Part shown: positions 30,735 through 37,974 of the stretch, in pieces | How positions within the stretch are numbered: the stretch's first letter is position 1 | How the letters are laid out: the number at the start of each line of letters is the position of its first letter | Source: Herbaspirillum autotrophicum | GTDB lineage: Bacteria; Pseudomonadota; Gammaproteobacteria; Burkholderiales; Burkholderiaceae_D | Length of the DNA: 64,000 bases | Direction: 5' to 3' | NCBI RefSeq assembly: GCF_001189915.1 | Contig: NZ_LFLS01000025.1 | Coordinates: forward strand, 1-64,000 | Made by a program: the position numbers and the translations under genes | The notes under the pieces: model-generated | Seen by the model: only the letters and a program-made list of their open reading frames with translations | Database searches by the model: none | What the model was told of the DNA's origin: nothing

Positions 30735-31649
30735 TCAGCCGGGCCAGCGACTATCAGATTTGAACTGGCTCATTTCGGCCTTGATCCAGTTGCGAAAATG
30801 ATGAATCTGCACCTTGTTGAGCGATTCCGGCATGCACACGAAATAGTAGGAAAAGTCACTTTTGACGGCAATATCGAACAAGCGCACCAGATTGCCCGCA
30901 GCAATTTCCTGCCAGGCAATGGTGTGCCGGGTCAGCGCAATGCCGGTGCCATCAACAGCGGCCCGCACGGTCAACGATGAATCTTCGATGACCAGACCGC
31001 CGGCCGGCTCCGGCAAATCCAGTCCGGCAGCCTGAAACCACGGTTGCCAGGATTCGGCCGCATCCATGCGCAGTAAATTGCAGTCGTGCAATTGTTGCGG
31101 CGTTTGCGGCAGGCGGCCGCTACGATAATCCGGGCTGGCGACCGGATAGTAAAAGTCATCCAGCAGTTTCTCGGAAGCCAGCCCGGTATACCGGCCGCGA
31201 CCGAAACGCAGGCCGACATCGATGAATTCTTGCGCCAGGTCACTTAACTGGCTGCTCGACTGCAATACGACTTCGATGTCCGGATGCAAATTGATGAATT
31301 TCCACAAGCGCGGCGCTAGCCAGCGCGAGGCGAACGAGGGCGAGGCAGAAATCACCAGCCGTTTCTGCCGGCTCTGGATTTGCAGGGTTTCTGCAGCGAT
31401 GGCAATGTCACTCAGCGACTTGCGGATCGTGGTGGCGAAACGCTGGCCAGCGTCAGTAATGGTAATGCGCTTGCCGTTGCGGGCAAACAACTGCACCCCC
31501 AGTTCTTCTTCCAGTGCGCGCACCTGATGGCTGATTGCGCCCGGCGTGACATGGATCTCATCGGCCGCGCGCGAAAAGCTCCCATACCGTGCCGCCGCCT
31601 CGAAGGCCCGCAGCGCAGCGAGTTGCGGCAATTTTCTGTAGTCAGCCAT
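30735..31649 (-). CDS. LysR family regulator, GcvA-type
   Basis: A 304-residue LysR protein. The N-terminal winged HTH (RAFEAAARYGSFSRAADEIHVTPGAISHQVRALE, residues 14-46 in pieces) is GcvA-like in its VTPGAISHQ recognition helix. A periplasmic-binding-like effector domain follows. It is divergent from a DUF2917 gene across about 150 bp, an arrangement common in Burkholderiales, and probably controls it. The effector is unknown. Confidence 0.9.
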   Translation of the reverse strand: MADYRKLPQLAALRAFEAAARYGSFSRAADEIHVTPGAISHQVRALEEELGVQLFARNGKRITITDAGQRFATTIRKSLSDIAIAAETLQIQSRQKRLVISASPSFASRWLAPRLWKFINLHPDIEVVLQSSSQLSDLAQEFIDVGLRFGRGRYTGLASEKLLDDFYYPVASPDYRSGRLPQTPQQLHDCNLLRMDAAESWQPWFQAAGLDLPEPAGGLVIEDSSLTVRAAVDGTGIALTRHTIAWQEIAAGNLVRLFDIAVKSDFSYYFVCMPESLNKVQIHHFRNWIKAEMSQFKSDSRWPG

Positions 31650-31796
31650 GGCTTGTGAGGAAAATTAGCAAGAATGAGGAATATATATCGTTTTGGATTG
31701 TTGTGACCGCTGACTAGAATAAACAGGCAAATCAGACACATACGAGCAACGTGCTTGCTCAAATCCGCCCGCAGGGGCCTTCTAAGGAGCTTCGTC

Positions 31797-32126
31797 ATGC
31801 AAAAAGTATTCACAAGGAAGATGCTGCACATTGATGCCGGTCAGGCAATTTCATTATGGGAACGCAATATGGTGCGCCTGCAAGTGGTATCGGGGCGGGT
31901 CTGGATTACTGCCGAAGGCGTGGATGATGACTACTGGCTGAATCCCGGCGAGGAGATGGAGTTCAGCGGTGGCAAGCGCATCGTGGTGGAAACCGGCAAC
32001 CGTCCCGGCAGCATTGCAGTCCAGCCCTTGCGTCCGCCATCCTTGCTCAATGCCATATTGAACGGGCACTGGTTGCAGAATGGCCGTACCCGTGGGCGAT
32101 TTGCCAAGACTTCCCCTTGTTCGTGA
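31797..32126 (+). CDS. DUF2917 domain protein
   Basis: A small 109-residue cytoplasmic protein. The cupin-like core reads SLWERNMVRLQVVSGRVWITAEG, followed by DDYWLNPGEEMEF, characteristic of DUF2917. Function is unknown. AAGGAG lies upstream of the ATG at 31797, which is preferred over an upstream in-frame codon. Divergent placement with the GcvA-type LysR gene suggests regulation by it. Confidence 0.85.
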   Translation: MQKVFTRKMLHIDAGQAISLWERNMVRLQVVSGRVWITAEGVDDDYWLNPGEEMEFSGGKRIVVETGNRPGSIAVQPLRPPSLLNAILNGHWLQNGRTRGRFAKTSPCS

Positions 32127-32324
32127 CCGCCGCCGCCGAATGACCATGACTACCACCCGGATCTGCCCTCAATAGTCAGTGCCGGATAACAACGTTGCAT
32201 GCCATAAAAACAACAGTCGAGAGCGCCGATAGCAACTGTTCACTCCCATGCCAGCCATTGACGCAAGCAAACGGGAATTTCCCGTACCAAACGCGAGTGC
32301 GCAGTTTTGGTTACACTTGGCGCT

Positions 32325-32975
32325 ATGCGAATTTCCCCTCAGATCATCACGCGCGGCACTGAGTCGTACCAGACCAGTTTTGATGCCATGCGGGCCTTCA
32401 CCGACCAACGTACGGCAGAAACACCCGATCAGCTATGGATCGTCGAGCATCCTCCGGTATTTACCCTGGGATTGGCGGCTGATCGCTCACATGTGCTGAC
32501 TCCGCACGACATTCCGATAGTACAAACTGACCGTGGCGGCGAAGTGACATATCACGGGCCTGGCCAGGTGGTCATTTATCTGCTCATGGATTTGCGTCGC
32601 GCTGCGCCGGGCGCGCGCCTGTTTGCGCGCGAGTTTGTGCAAAAAATCGAGCAGGCTGTTATCGATACGCTGGCGGCGTATAATCTCGCAGGCGAACGCA
32701 AGCAGGGCGCGCCGGGCATTTATGTCACCGAAGGTGTGTGGCAAGGTGCCAAAGTCGCAGCGCTGGGCTTGAAAATCCGTAGCAACGGCTGTACCTATCA
32801 TGGAGTGTCGCTCAACGTGGACATGGATCTGACCCCGTTTTCCTGGATCAACCCTTGCGGTTACGAAGGTCTGGCGACAGTGGACATGAAAACCCTGGGC
32901 GCCGCTGCCGTGCTGGGCGATGTGCAATCGCTGCTGGCCAATCAACTTATCGAGCACTTCGGTCGTCCCGGATGA
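32325..32975 (+). CDS. lipB: Octanoyl-[ACP]:protein N-octanoyltransferase LipB
   Basis: A 216-residue enzyme that transfers octanoate from acyl carrier protein to the lipoyl domains of the 2-oxoacid dehydrogenases and GcvH. The signature [18 protein letters not shown] is present at about residues 71-88. The catalytic lysine lies in [11 protein letters not shown] and the catalytic cysteine in INPCGYEGL. The ATG at 32325 is chosen; a TTG six codons upstream is possible. lipA follows after 16 bp. Confidence 0.96.
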   Translation: MRISPQIITRGTESYQTSFDAMRAFTDQRTAETPDQLWIVEHPPVFTLGLAADRSHVLTPHDIPIVQTDRGGEVTYHGPGQVVIYLLMDLRRAAPGARLFAREFVQKIEQAVIDTLAAYNLAGERKQGAPGIYVTEGVWQGAKVAALGLKIRSNGCTYHGVSLNVDMDLTPFSWINPCGYEGLATVDMKTLGAAAVLGDVQSLLANQLIEHFGRPG

Positions 32976-32991
32976 CCGTAACATCACTACT

Positions 32992-33987
32992 ATGACAACC
33001 GAAATCACTCCAGTCGCCACTCCGGCCGAATCCTCCGCCGCCGCTTCCCGTCACAACCCGCTGGACAAGCAAAAGGGTGCCGGCAAGACCGCGTGGATAC
33101 CGATCAAGATCGTGGCTGCGGAAAAGCTCAAGAAACCCGACTGGATTCGCGTCAAGGCCGGTTCGCCGACCACCCGTTTCTACGAAATCAAGGACATCCT
33201 GCGCGCCAATAATCTGGTGACAGTATGTGAAGAAGCATCTTGCCCGAATATCGGCGAGTGTTTCGGCAAAGGCACGGCCACCTTCATGATCATGGGTGAC
33301 AAGTGCACCCGGCGTTGCCCGTTCTGCGACGTTGGCCATGGTCGTCCCGATCCGCTCGATGTCAATGAACCCGAAAATCTGGCCAAGACCATCGCTCAGC
33401 TCAAGCTCAGCTATGTGGTGATCACCAGCGTCGACCGCGACGATTTGCGCGATGGCGGCGCCGGCCATTTTGCCGCCTGCATCCAGCGCGTACGCGAACT
33501 GTCGCCAGCGACCCGGATTGAAATTCTGACACCGGACTTCCGTGGCCGTATGGACCGCGCTCTGGAAATTCTGAAGATGGCGCCACCGGATGTCATGAAC
33601 CACAACCTCGAAACCGCGCCGCGACTGTACAAGGAAGCCCGTCCCGGTTCCGATTACGAATACTCGCTGAACCTGCTCAAGCGCTTCAAGGATCTGCACC
33701 CGAATACCCCGACCAAGTCCGGCATCATGGTCGGTCTCGGCGAAACCGATGAAGAAGTATTGCAAGTCATGCGCGACATGCGGGCACACAACGTCGACAT
33801 GCTGACCATCGGTCAATATCTGATGCCAAGCGGCGATCACTTGCCGGTCCGTCGTTACGTGCATCCCGACACCTTCAAGATGTATGAAGAAGAAGCCTAC
33901 AAGATGGGTTTCGTCCACGCCGCCGTCGGCGCCATGGTGCGCAGTTCTTACCATGCCGATCAGCAGGCGCACGGGGTTATCGGCTGA
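32992..33987 (+). CDS. lipA: Lipoyl synthase LipA
   Basis: A 331-residue radical-SAM enzyme inserting two sulfurs into octanoyl groups. It has the auxiliary cluster motif [12 protein letters not shown] (CX4CX5C, about residues 78-89) and the radical-SAM CX3CX2C (CTRRCPFC, about residues 104-111). The conserved C-terminal serine context MVRSSYHAD is also present. The start MTTEITP at 32992 leaves an N-terminal extension typical of betaproteobacteria. The stop codon TGA is the last three bases of the GCTGA duplicated by the Tn7-like insertion, so the gene is intact although the transposon begins at the very next base. Confidence 0.97.
   Translation: MTTEITPVATPAESSAAASRHNPLDKQKGAGKTAWIPIKIVAAEKLKKPDWIRVKAGSPTTRFYEIKDILRANNLVTVCEEASCPNIGECFGKGTATFMIMGDKCTRRCPFCDVGHGRPDPLDVNEPENLAKTIAQLKLSYVVITSVDRDDLRDGGAGHFAACIQRVRELSPATRIEILTPDFRGRMDRALEILKMAPPDVMNHNLETAPRLYKEARPGSDYEYSLNLLKRFKDLHPNTPTKSGIMVGLGETDEEVLQVMRDMRAHNVDMLTIGQYLMPSGDHLPVRRYVHPDTFKMYEEEAYKMGFVHAAVGAMVRSSYHADQQAHGVIG
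33983..33987. repeat. Target-site duplication GCTGA, left copy
   Basis: GCTGA lies immediately outside the left transposon end and is repeated immediately outside the right end. Five base pairs is the duplication length made by Tn7-family elements. The last three bases are the lipA stop codon. Confidence 0.92.
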
Positions 33988-34086
33988 TGTTGACGATTAG
34001 TAGTTCGTAAGAAAATCCAGAAGTTGATGAGATAAAATCAATAGTGGCGAGATAATTCGGAGAGGATAAATCACTGGAAGACAATG
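33988..34086. repeat. Left (lipA-proximal) transposon end with three contiguous TnsB-type repeats and a fourth weaker one
   Basis: Terminal TGTTGACG is followed by repeats at 33996-34016, 34017-34038 (CCAGAAGTTGATGAGATAAA) and 34039-34057. A weaker copy lies at about 34068-34085. All point inward and share the core AG-TTG-TGAGA-AAAT with the right end. Head-to-tail packing without gaps resembles Tn7R, although the tns operon lies at the other end. Confidence 0.85.
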
Positions 34087-34167
34087 GTGACTCTTGATTC
34101 TTTCCCTTCCGAAGAGTGAAAACTCTTGGCGGATTTTTGTCATTTTCCGCCTAGGGCTGGACCGCAG

Positions 34168-35841
34168 ATGGCAGATGCAAATGAATTGATGATCGCCGCC
34201 TTGCCCTCCGATGGGCATGGCTGGCGTATCGACTGGTTCGGGGAGATTGCCTTCCCGAACCGCATGATTCGACGTAAGCAGCCATCCGTTCTCCTTCATC
34301 TGTCTCGTGTGATCGATAAACGTTACCGTGAAGACCACTCGGTTCTTCTCAATCCTGAATCCACATTCGTCGCCAAGCAACGCAAGGTATGGGTTTCCGT
34401 AGGAACCCTGCCGTTACTTCGTATTGGAGATATCTGGCGAGATGGTCGGTTGGACACTGCATCTGACTATGAGCTTGAGAGCTTCCTCGATTTAGAGATT
34501 AATTCAGAGACCACCAGCTTGATCAAGGCTGGGCTCAACTTGGAAGAGAATGGCTTCTTGCTACCTAGAGGAGAGCATCCTTGGCACATGCAAGCCACAC
34601 AATCTTACTGCACGATGATTGACTTGCCTGGTGAGCGCAGATTGATCATTCCTTGTATTGAATTGATTCGCTTCTATTTCGGATCCTCAAGCAACTTGCT
34701 GACCAAGTTGTTTCTACCGCCGCTCAGCCGAGAAGCGTTGTATAGCAAAGCCCATTTCAGCAAGATCAATGGCCAGCTGTCATTGGCGTTAGCGGAAGGG
34801 ATATCAGGTGCATCAGCTGCTGACATCGGCCGTATGCATTTAGATTCCGATGCTTGGCGGACCGCTGTCAATGTGGGCACATCGCTTCTTAAAGCATCGG
34901 TGTCACGTCAGGAAATATATCCCCAGGCGCATTTCCCATTCGAAGGCGTCACCACACTGACAGCATCTGGAAAGTGGCTGTCATTTTCTAGCCAGCCACG
35001 GGCAACGTTCCTCGTGTATAGCCTTCGCTCATGTTCGCATCCATTCCCATTCCGCTCTCTGAGATACAACGTGACAACTCGGCGCATTGCGCAGACGCAG
35101 AGTGCGCAAAATGGAACACCAGTACCACGGATAGTTAAACCGCCGCGACGTTCATCAGATCAACAACTTGTGGAAAAAGACGCATCTGAGAAATTCACGC
35201 GGCAGGCTCATCCAATATGGGTAGTACAGCGCTTTACGGATCTGACAACAAAGACAATCTGGAAAAACCGTGTTTTGTCAGTACCATCCACCGGAGCAGT
35301 CATTGTCACGACGACGGCAAACGACACTAACTCAGCAGTTGGAGATACGGGATCAGATCGACGCGTACGTTCAGTTGATTTGCAAATCAAGACGGAAAAA
35401 GAGACTGAATTTCCCGTACCAGGCTTTCTTAAAGATATCGTCGATGAGTTGAAAACTTTGAGGGACTCCAAAGTTGAGCTCTTAACTGAGAGCGACGAAG
35501 ACGGTTGGACGATCCCTATCTTGGTGTCAACGGATGAAGAAGGTGAAATCGATTTGAACCTGTTCGTTGAGATCGGGAACAATCAATTGCGAGAGAGAAG
35601 AGTCGCGGCCTTCTCTGTCATCAACGAAAAAACGAATATTGTTCTCGTGACGATCGAATTAGATCCTGTCTATTCGAAATCCTATCCAACAGATGGCGAG
35701 TCTAGCTTGCAAGATACGTTGCGGCGAGCAGCGGCAGATTTTATTTCTAGGAATCGTGACACTAAGATCGAAAAAATCGGCGAGGGAGCTGCATATTTCG
35801 GTGTTTCGTGGTCATCCAGTTCGAGTGGAAATGAACACTAG
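34168..35841 (+). CDS. TnsE-like transposon protein (tentative)
   Basis: A 557-residue protein encoded 180 bp inside the left end. I see a layout that recalls Tn7 TnsE: an N-terminal GHGWRIDWFG (residues 16-25), a middle IPCIELIRFYFG (about 161-172), a region ending FLVYSLRSCSHPFPF (about 285-299), then a polar linker. The last 130 residues have an amphipathic helix (FLKDIVDELKTL) and the strand pair ERRVAAFSVINEKTNIVLVTIELD. In Tn7, TnsE directs insertion into replicating or conjugating DNA. The similarity is judged from memory, so the call is tentative. A TTG at 34126 would add 14 residues; the ATG at 34168 with AGGG upstream fits better. It is alone on its strand and followed by an exonuclease gene. 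Confidence 0.5.
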   Translation: MADANELMIAALPSDGHGWRIDWFGEIAFPNRMIRRKQPSVLLHLSRVIDKRYREDHSVLLNPESTFVAKQRKVWVSVGTLPLLRIGDIWRDGRLDTASDYELESFLDLEINSETTSLIKAGLNLEENGFLLPRGEHPWHMQATQSYCTMIDLPGERRLIIPCIELIRFYFGSSSNLLTKLFLPPLSREALYSKAHFSKINGQLSLALAEGISGASAADIGRMHLDSDAWRTAVNVGTSLLKASVSRQEIYPQAHFPFEGVTTLTASGKWLSFSSQPRATFLVYSLRSCSHPFPFRSLRYNVTTRRIAQTQSAQNGTPVPRIVKPPRRSSDQQLVEKDASEKFTRQAHPIWVVQRFTDLTTKTIWKNRVLSVPSTGAVIVTTTANDTNSAVGDTGSDRRVRSVDLQIKTEKETEFPVPGFLKDIVDELKTLRDSKVELLTESDEDGWTIPILVSTDEEGEIDLNLFVEIGNNQLRERRVAAFSVINEKTNIVLVTIELDPVYSKSYPTDGESSLQDTLRRAAADFISRNRDTKIEKIGEGAAYFGVSWSSSSSGNEH

Positions 35842-35990
35842 TCGAACAACGAGGAGCATCGTACGCAGCATTGTCGTAGACTCAGTGGTGTAAGGCCGGA
35901 CAAGGATGGCCGTGGCCCGTAACTGATGCCTCGTAACGATGAAAACATCCTGATGCATGTGATGCAAAACATATTTCACGAGAGATACTC

Positions 35991-36461
35991 TTGAAAATTT
36001 TCTTGGATACTGAATTTACAGACTTTGTGCGACCGCATCTGATTAGCATCGGTATGGCGGCGGATTCAGATGATGAATTCTATGCGGAGATACCTTATCC
36101 TTACGACGAATGCAGTGATTTCGTGCGAGAAGTGGTCCTTCCATTGTTGGGTAAATTTCCTGATGCTACCTATTCGAAGCAAGAACTGGCGGAGAAACTA
36201 AGGTCCTGGTTGGATGTGCTCAATGCGGCACACGGGACTTTAGAAATCTGCTTCGATTTTCAGACCGATTGGGATTTGTTCATTGACGCTTTGGACTACC
36301 AAGTACCGAAGTGGTGTGTGCAGAAGCAAGTCAATCGCAACATCAATGAATTGCTTTACTATGAATACCATAAGAAAAACGCCCTTCCGGAGCATCATGC
36401 TCTCTATGACGCGAGAGCAAATCGGTTTGCTTATCGAGAGCGGCCAGATGTAGTTGATTGA
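35991..36461 (+). CDS. DEDDh 3'-5' exonuclease/exoribonuclease (Rv2179c-like)
   Basis: A 156-residue protein starting MKIFLDTEFTDF. The acidic pair D6/E8, a middle aspartate at D93 (or D95, FQTDWDLF) and H135/H136 with D140 (HHALYDA) complete the DEDDh set used for two-metal 3'-5' hydrolysis. The short length and the DTEF opening match the Rv2179c-like exoribonuclease family rather than DnaQ. It uses a TTG start preceded by GAGAGA. It lies 150 bp after the TnsE-like gene and in the same direction. It may be a cargo defence nuclease or a single-gene passenger. Confidence 0.75.
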   Translation: MKIFLDTEFTDFVRPHLISIGMAADSDDEFYAEIPYPYDECSDFVREVVLPLLGKFPDATYSKQELAEKLRSWLDVLNAAHGTLEICFDFQTDWDLFIDALDYQVPKWCVQKQVNRNINELLYYEYHKKNALPEHHALYDARANRFAYRERPDVVD

Positions 36462-36488
36462 AATCAATTTTCCTAATTGGTTTTCTAA

Positions 36489-36504
36489 ATCGCAATATTG
36501 CGAT
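36489..36504. promoter_or_regulatory. Perfect 16-bp palindrome downstream of the exonuclease
   Basis: ATCGCAATATTGCGAT is fully self-complementary, 28 bp after the exonuclease stop. It looks like a protein-binding site rather than a terminator since there is no loop or T-run. The binding protein is unknown. Confidence 0.45.
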
Positions 36505-36840
36505 ACCGGAGTCGTTGCATGGCAAGTCAACGTATCGGACGGACTGGGTTATATGCATTGGTTTGGAGCGAACTCCTATCCCAGTTTGCGAATCGTTTTA
36601 ATATTTCTGATGCGATGCTTGAGAAAATATTCATAAGCCGGGATTAAGTTATTGAACTAAGCGACAGTCTCCCTCGCGTTCCATAATTCTGGCGGGTTGA
36701 GGGCCGGAATATTGAGGGCCAGCTAAATGAAGTCCTAGGCGATCCCGGCTAGAGGCGATAAGTATTTCTCTTTCAGCGCAATCATCCGGAGAGCGGTTTA
36801 CCTGTGACGAGAATGTTGTCGCGTCGTTTTAGATTTTGAC

Positions 36841-36863
36841 CACTGATATTTAAAATATCAGTG
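36841..36863. promoter_or_regulatory. Operator-like dyad upstream of ietA
   Basis: CACTGATATT and AATATCAGTG form a perfect 10-bp inverted repeat with a 3-base centre. It lies 94 bp before ietA. TTGACC abuts its left side, and TAATAT follows at 36865-36870. The spacing between these boxes (23 bp) is too long for an ordinary sigma-70 promoter, so the dyad may be an activator or repressor site. This is inference. Confidence 0.6.
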
Positions 36864-36956
36864 TTAATATAGCAGTAACCCTTTTTAGGCGTTAAACTTC
36901 AAGAAGAAATCTGATCAAGCTCGTCGTCCGGGGTTGACGAGTCCAAGGAAAAGAAA

Positions 36957-37955
36957 ATGGCTAACGGTGATCAAATCAAGGCGATGCTACGCGCCTACAA
37001 AGACGCAGACGAGAATCAGTTCATGACTCTCGCACTGCAGATTGCTGCGCGAGAAGCCAAGGCTGGCCATGGGAAGCTGGCCGGAGAGATCCGAGAGCTG
37101 GTCGATAATGTCAAAGCCCGCAGCCCTGAAGTCATCATCAGCGCAACTCGCAAGCCGACTCCGATTCGCCAACCCAAGGGGGAGTTGGCAGATCTGGTTC
37201 ATGTAACCTATCCTGAAATACAGCTCGACGACCTCATTCTTGAGTCTGATACGCGTGAGCGGCTGGACAGAGTCCTCCGCGAGCAGCGTCAGTCTGCTCT
37301 CTTGGCTGAACATGGCCTTGAAGCACGCCGGAAGGTCCTACTTATCGGCCCACCGGGCACGGGAAAAACAATGACCGCTGCGGCATTGGCCTGCGCCCTG
37401 TCGCTTCCTTTATTTACTCTGCGGCTGGACAGCCTGTTCACCCGCTACATGGGTGAAGCCACGGCCAAGCTGCGCCTGATTTTCGACAGCATCCAACAGG
37501 TGCGTGGCGTTTATCTCTTCGATGAGTTTGACGCCATTGGGCAGCAGCGCGCGACGAACAACGATATCGGCGAACTACGCCGGATCCTGAATGCCTTCCT
37601 GCAGATGGTCGAGCAAGACAGCTCTCAAAGCATCATCGTCGCTGCCACGAACCATCCGAAGATTCTAGACGAAGCGCTCTTCCGGCGATTCGACGATATT
37701 CTCCAATTCGCGCTTCCAACAGCCGATGAGTTCATCGAACTGATGCGTCGGCGCACTCCCAAGAAATATCGCTCTTTAGAATGGGATTTGCTCGGACCTT
37801 TGTCGGCTGGCCTCAGCTATGCCGATGGCAAGCGTGCCTATGACGACGCCCTGAAAGAAATCATCGGTAACGGTGGCCGCGCTATCACAATCGAAGCTCT
37901 GATCAAAGCAATCAAACAACGCATTAAAGATAAGAAGACCTTTACCAACAATTAA
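36957..37955 (+). CDS. ietA: IetA-like AAA+ ATPase (defence/plasmid stability pair with a subtilase)
   Basis: A 332-residue AAA+ ATPase. Walker A GPPGTGKT lies at about residues 131-138, Walker B VYLFDEFDAIG near 184-194, sensor 1 IIVAATNHPK near 225, and the arginine-finger context LFRRFDD follows. The N-terminal 100 residues are a small helical domain. It is followed 19 bp later by a subtilase, the gene order of IetA-IetS, first described as a Ti-plasmid stability locus and later reported as an anti-phage system. The ATPase likely controls or delivers substrates to the protease. GGAAAAG lies just before the ATG. Confidence 0.85.
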   Translation: MANGDQIKAMLRAYKDADENQFMTLALQIAAREAKAGHGKLAGEIRELVDNVKARSPEVIISATRKPTPIRQPKGELADLVHVTYPEIQLDDLILESDTRERLDRVLREQRQSALLAEHGLEARRKVLLIGPPGTGKTMTAAALACALSLPLFTLRLDSLFTRYMGEATAKLRLIFDSIQQVRGVYLFDEFDAIGQQRATNNDIGELRRILNAFLQMVEQDSSQSIIVAATNHPKILDEALFRRFDDILQFALPTADEFIELMRRRTPKKYRSLEWDLLGPLSAGLSYADGKRAYDDALKEIIGNGGRAITIEALIKAIKQRIKDKKTFTNN

Positions 37956-37974
37956 GATCTAGTAGCGGGGGCAT

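Larger units (their letters stand above)
36462..36956. other. 495-bp non-coding region upstream of ietAS with two palindromes
   Basis: No supported gene is present; a 60-codon frame at the left edge has no domain. The region holds a 16-bp palindrome, a 9-bp direct repeat TTGAGGGCC (36697-36705 and 36712-36720) and a 23-bp dyad near the ietA promoter. It probably marks the border between cargo modules and carries the ietAS control region. Confidence 0.5.

Noticed and set aside
36454-36636. 60-codon reading frame after the exonuclease gene
   Set aside because: No domain, no ribosome site, and it runs across a perfect palindrome; probably non-coding.
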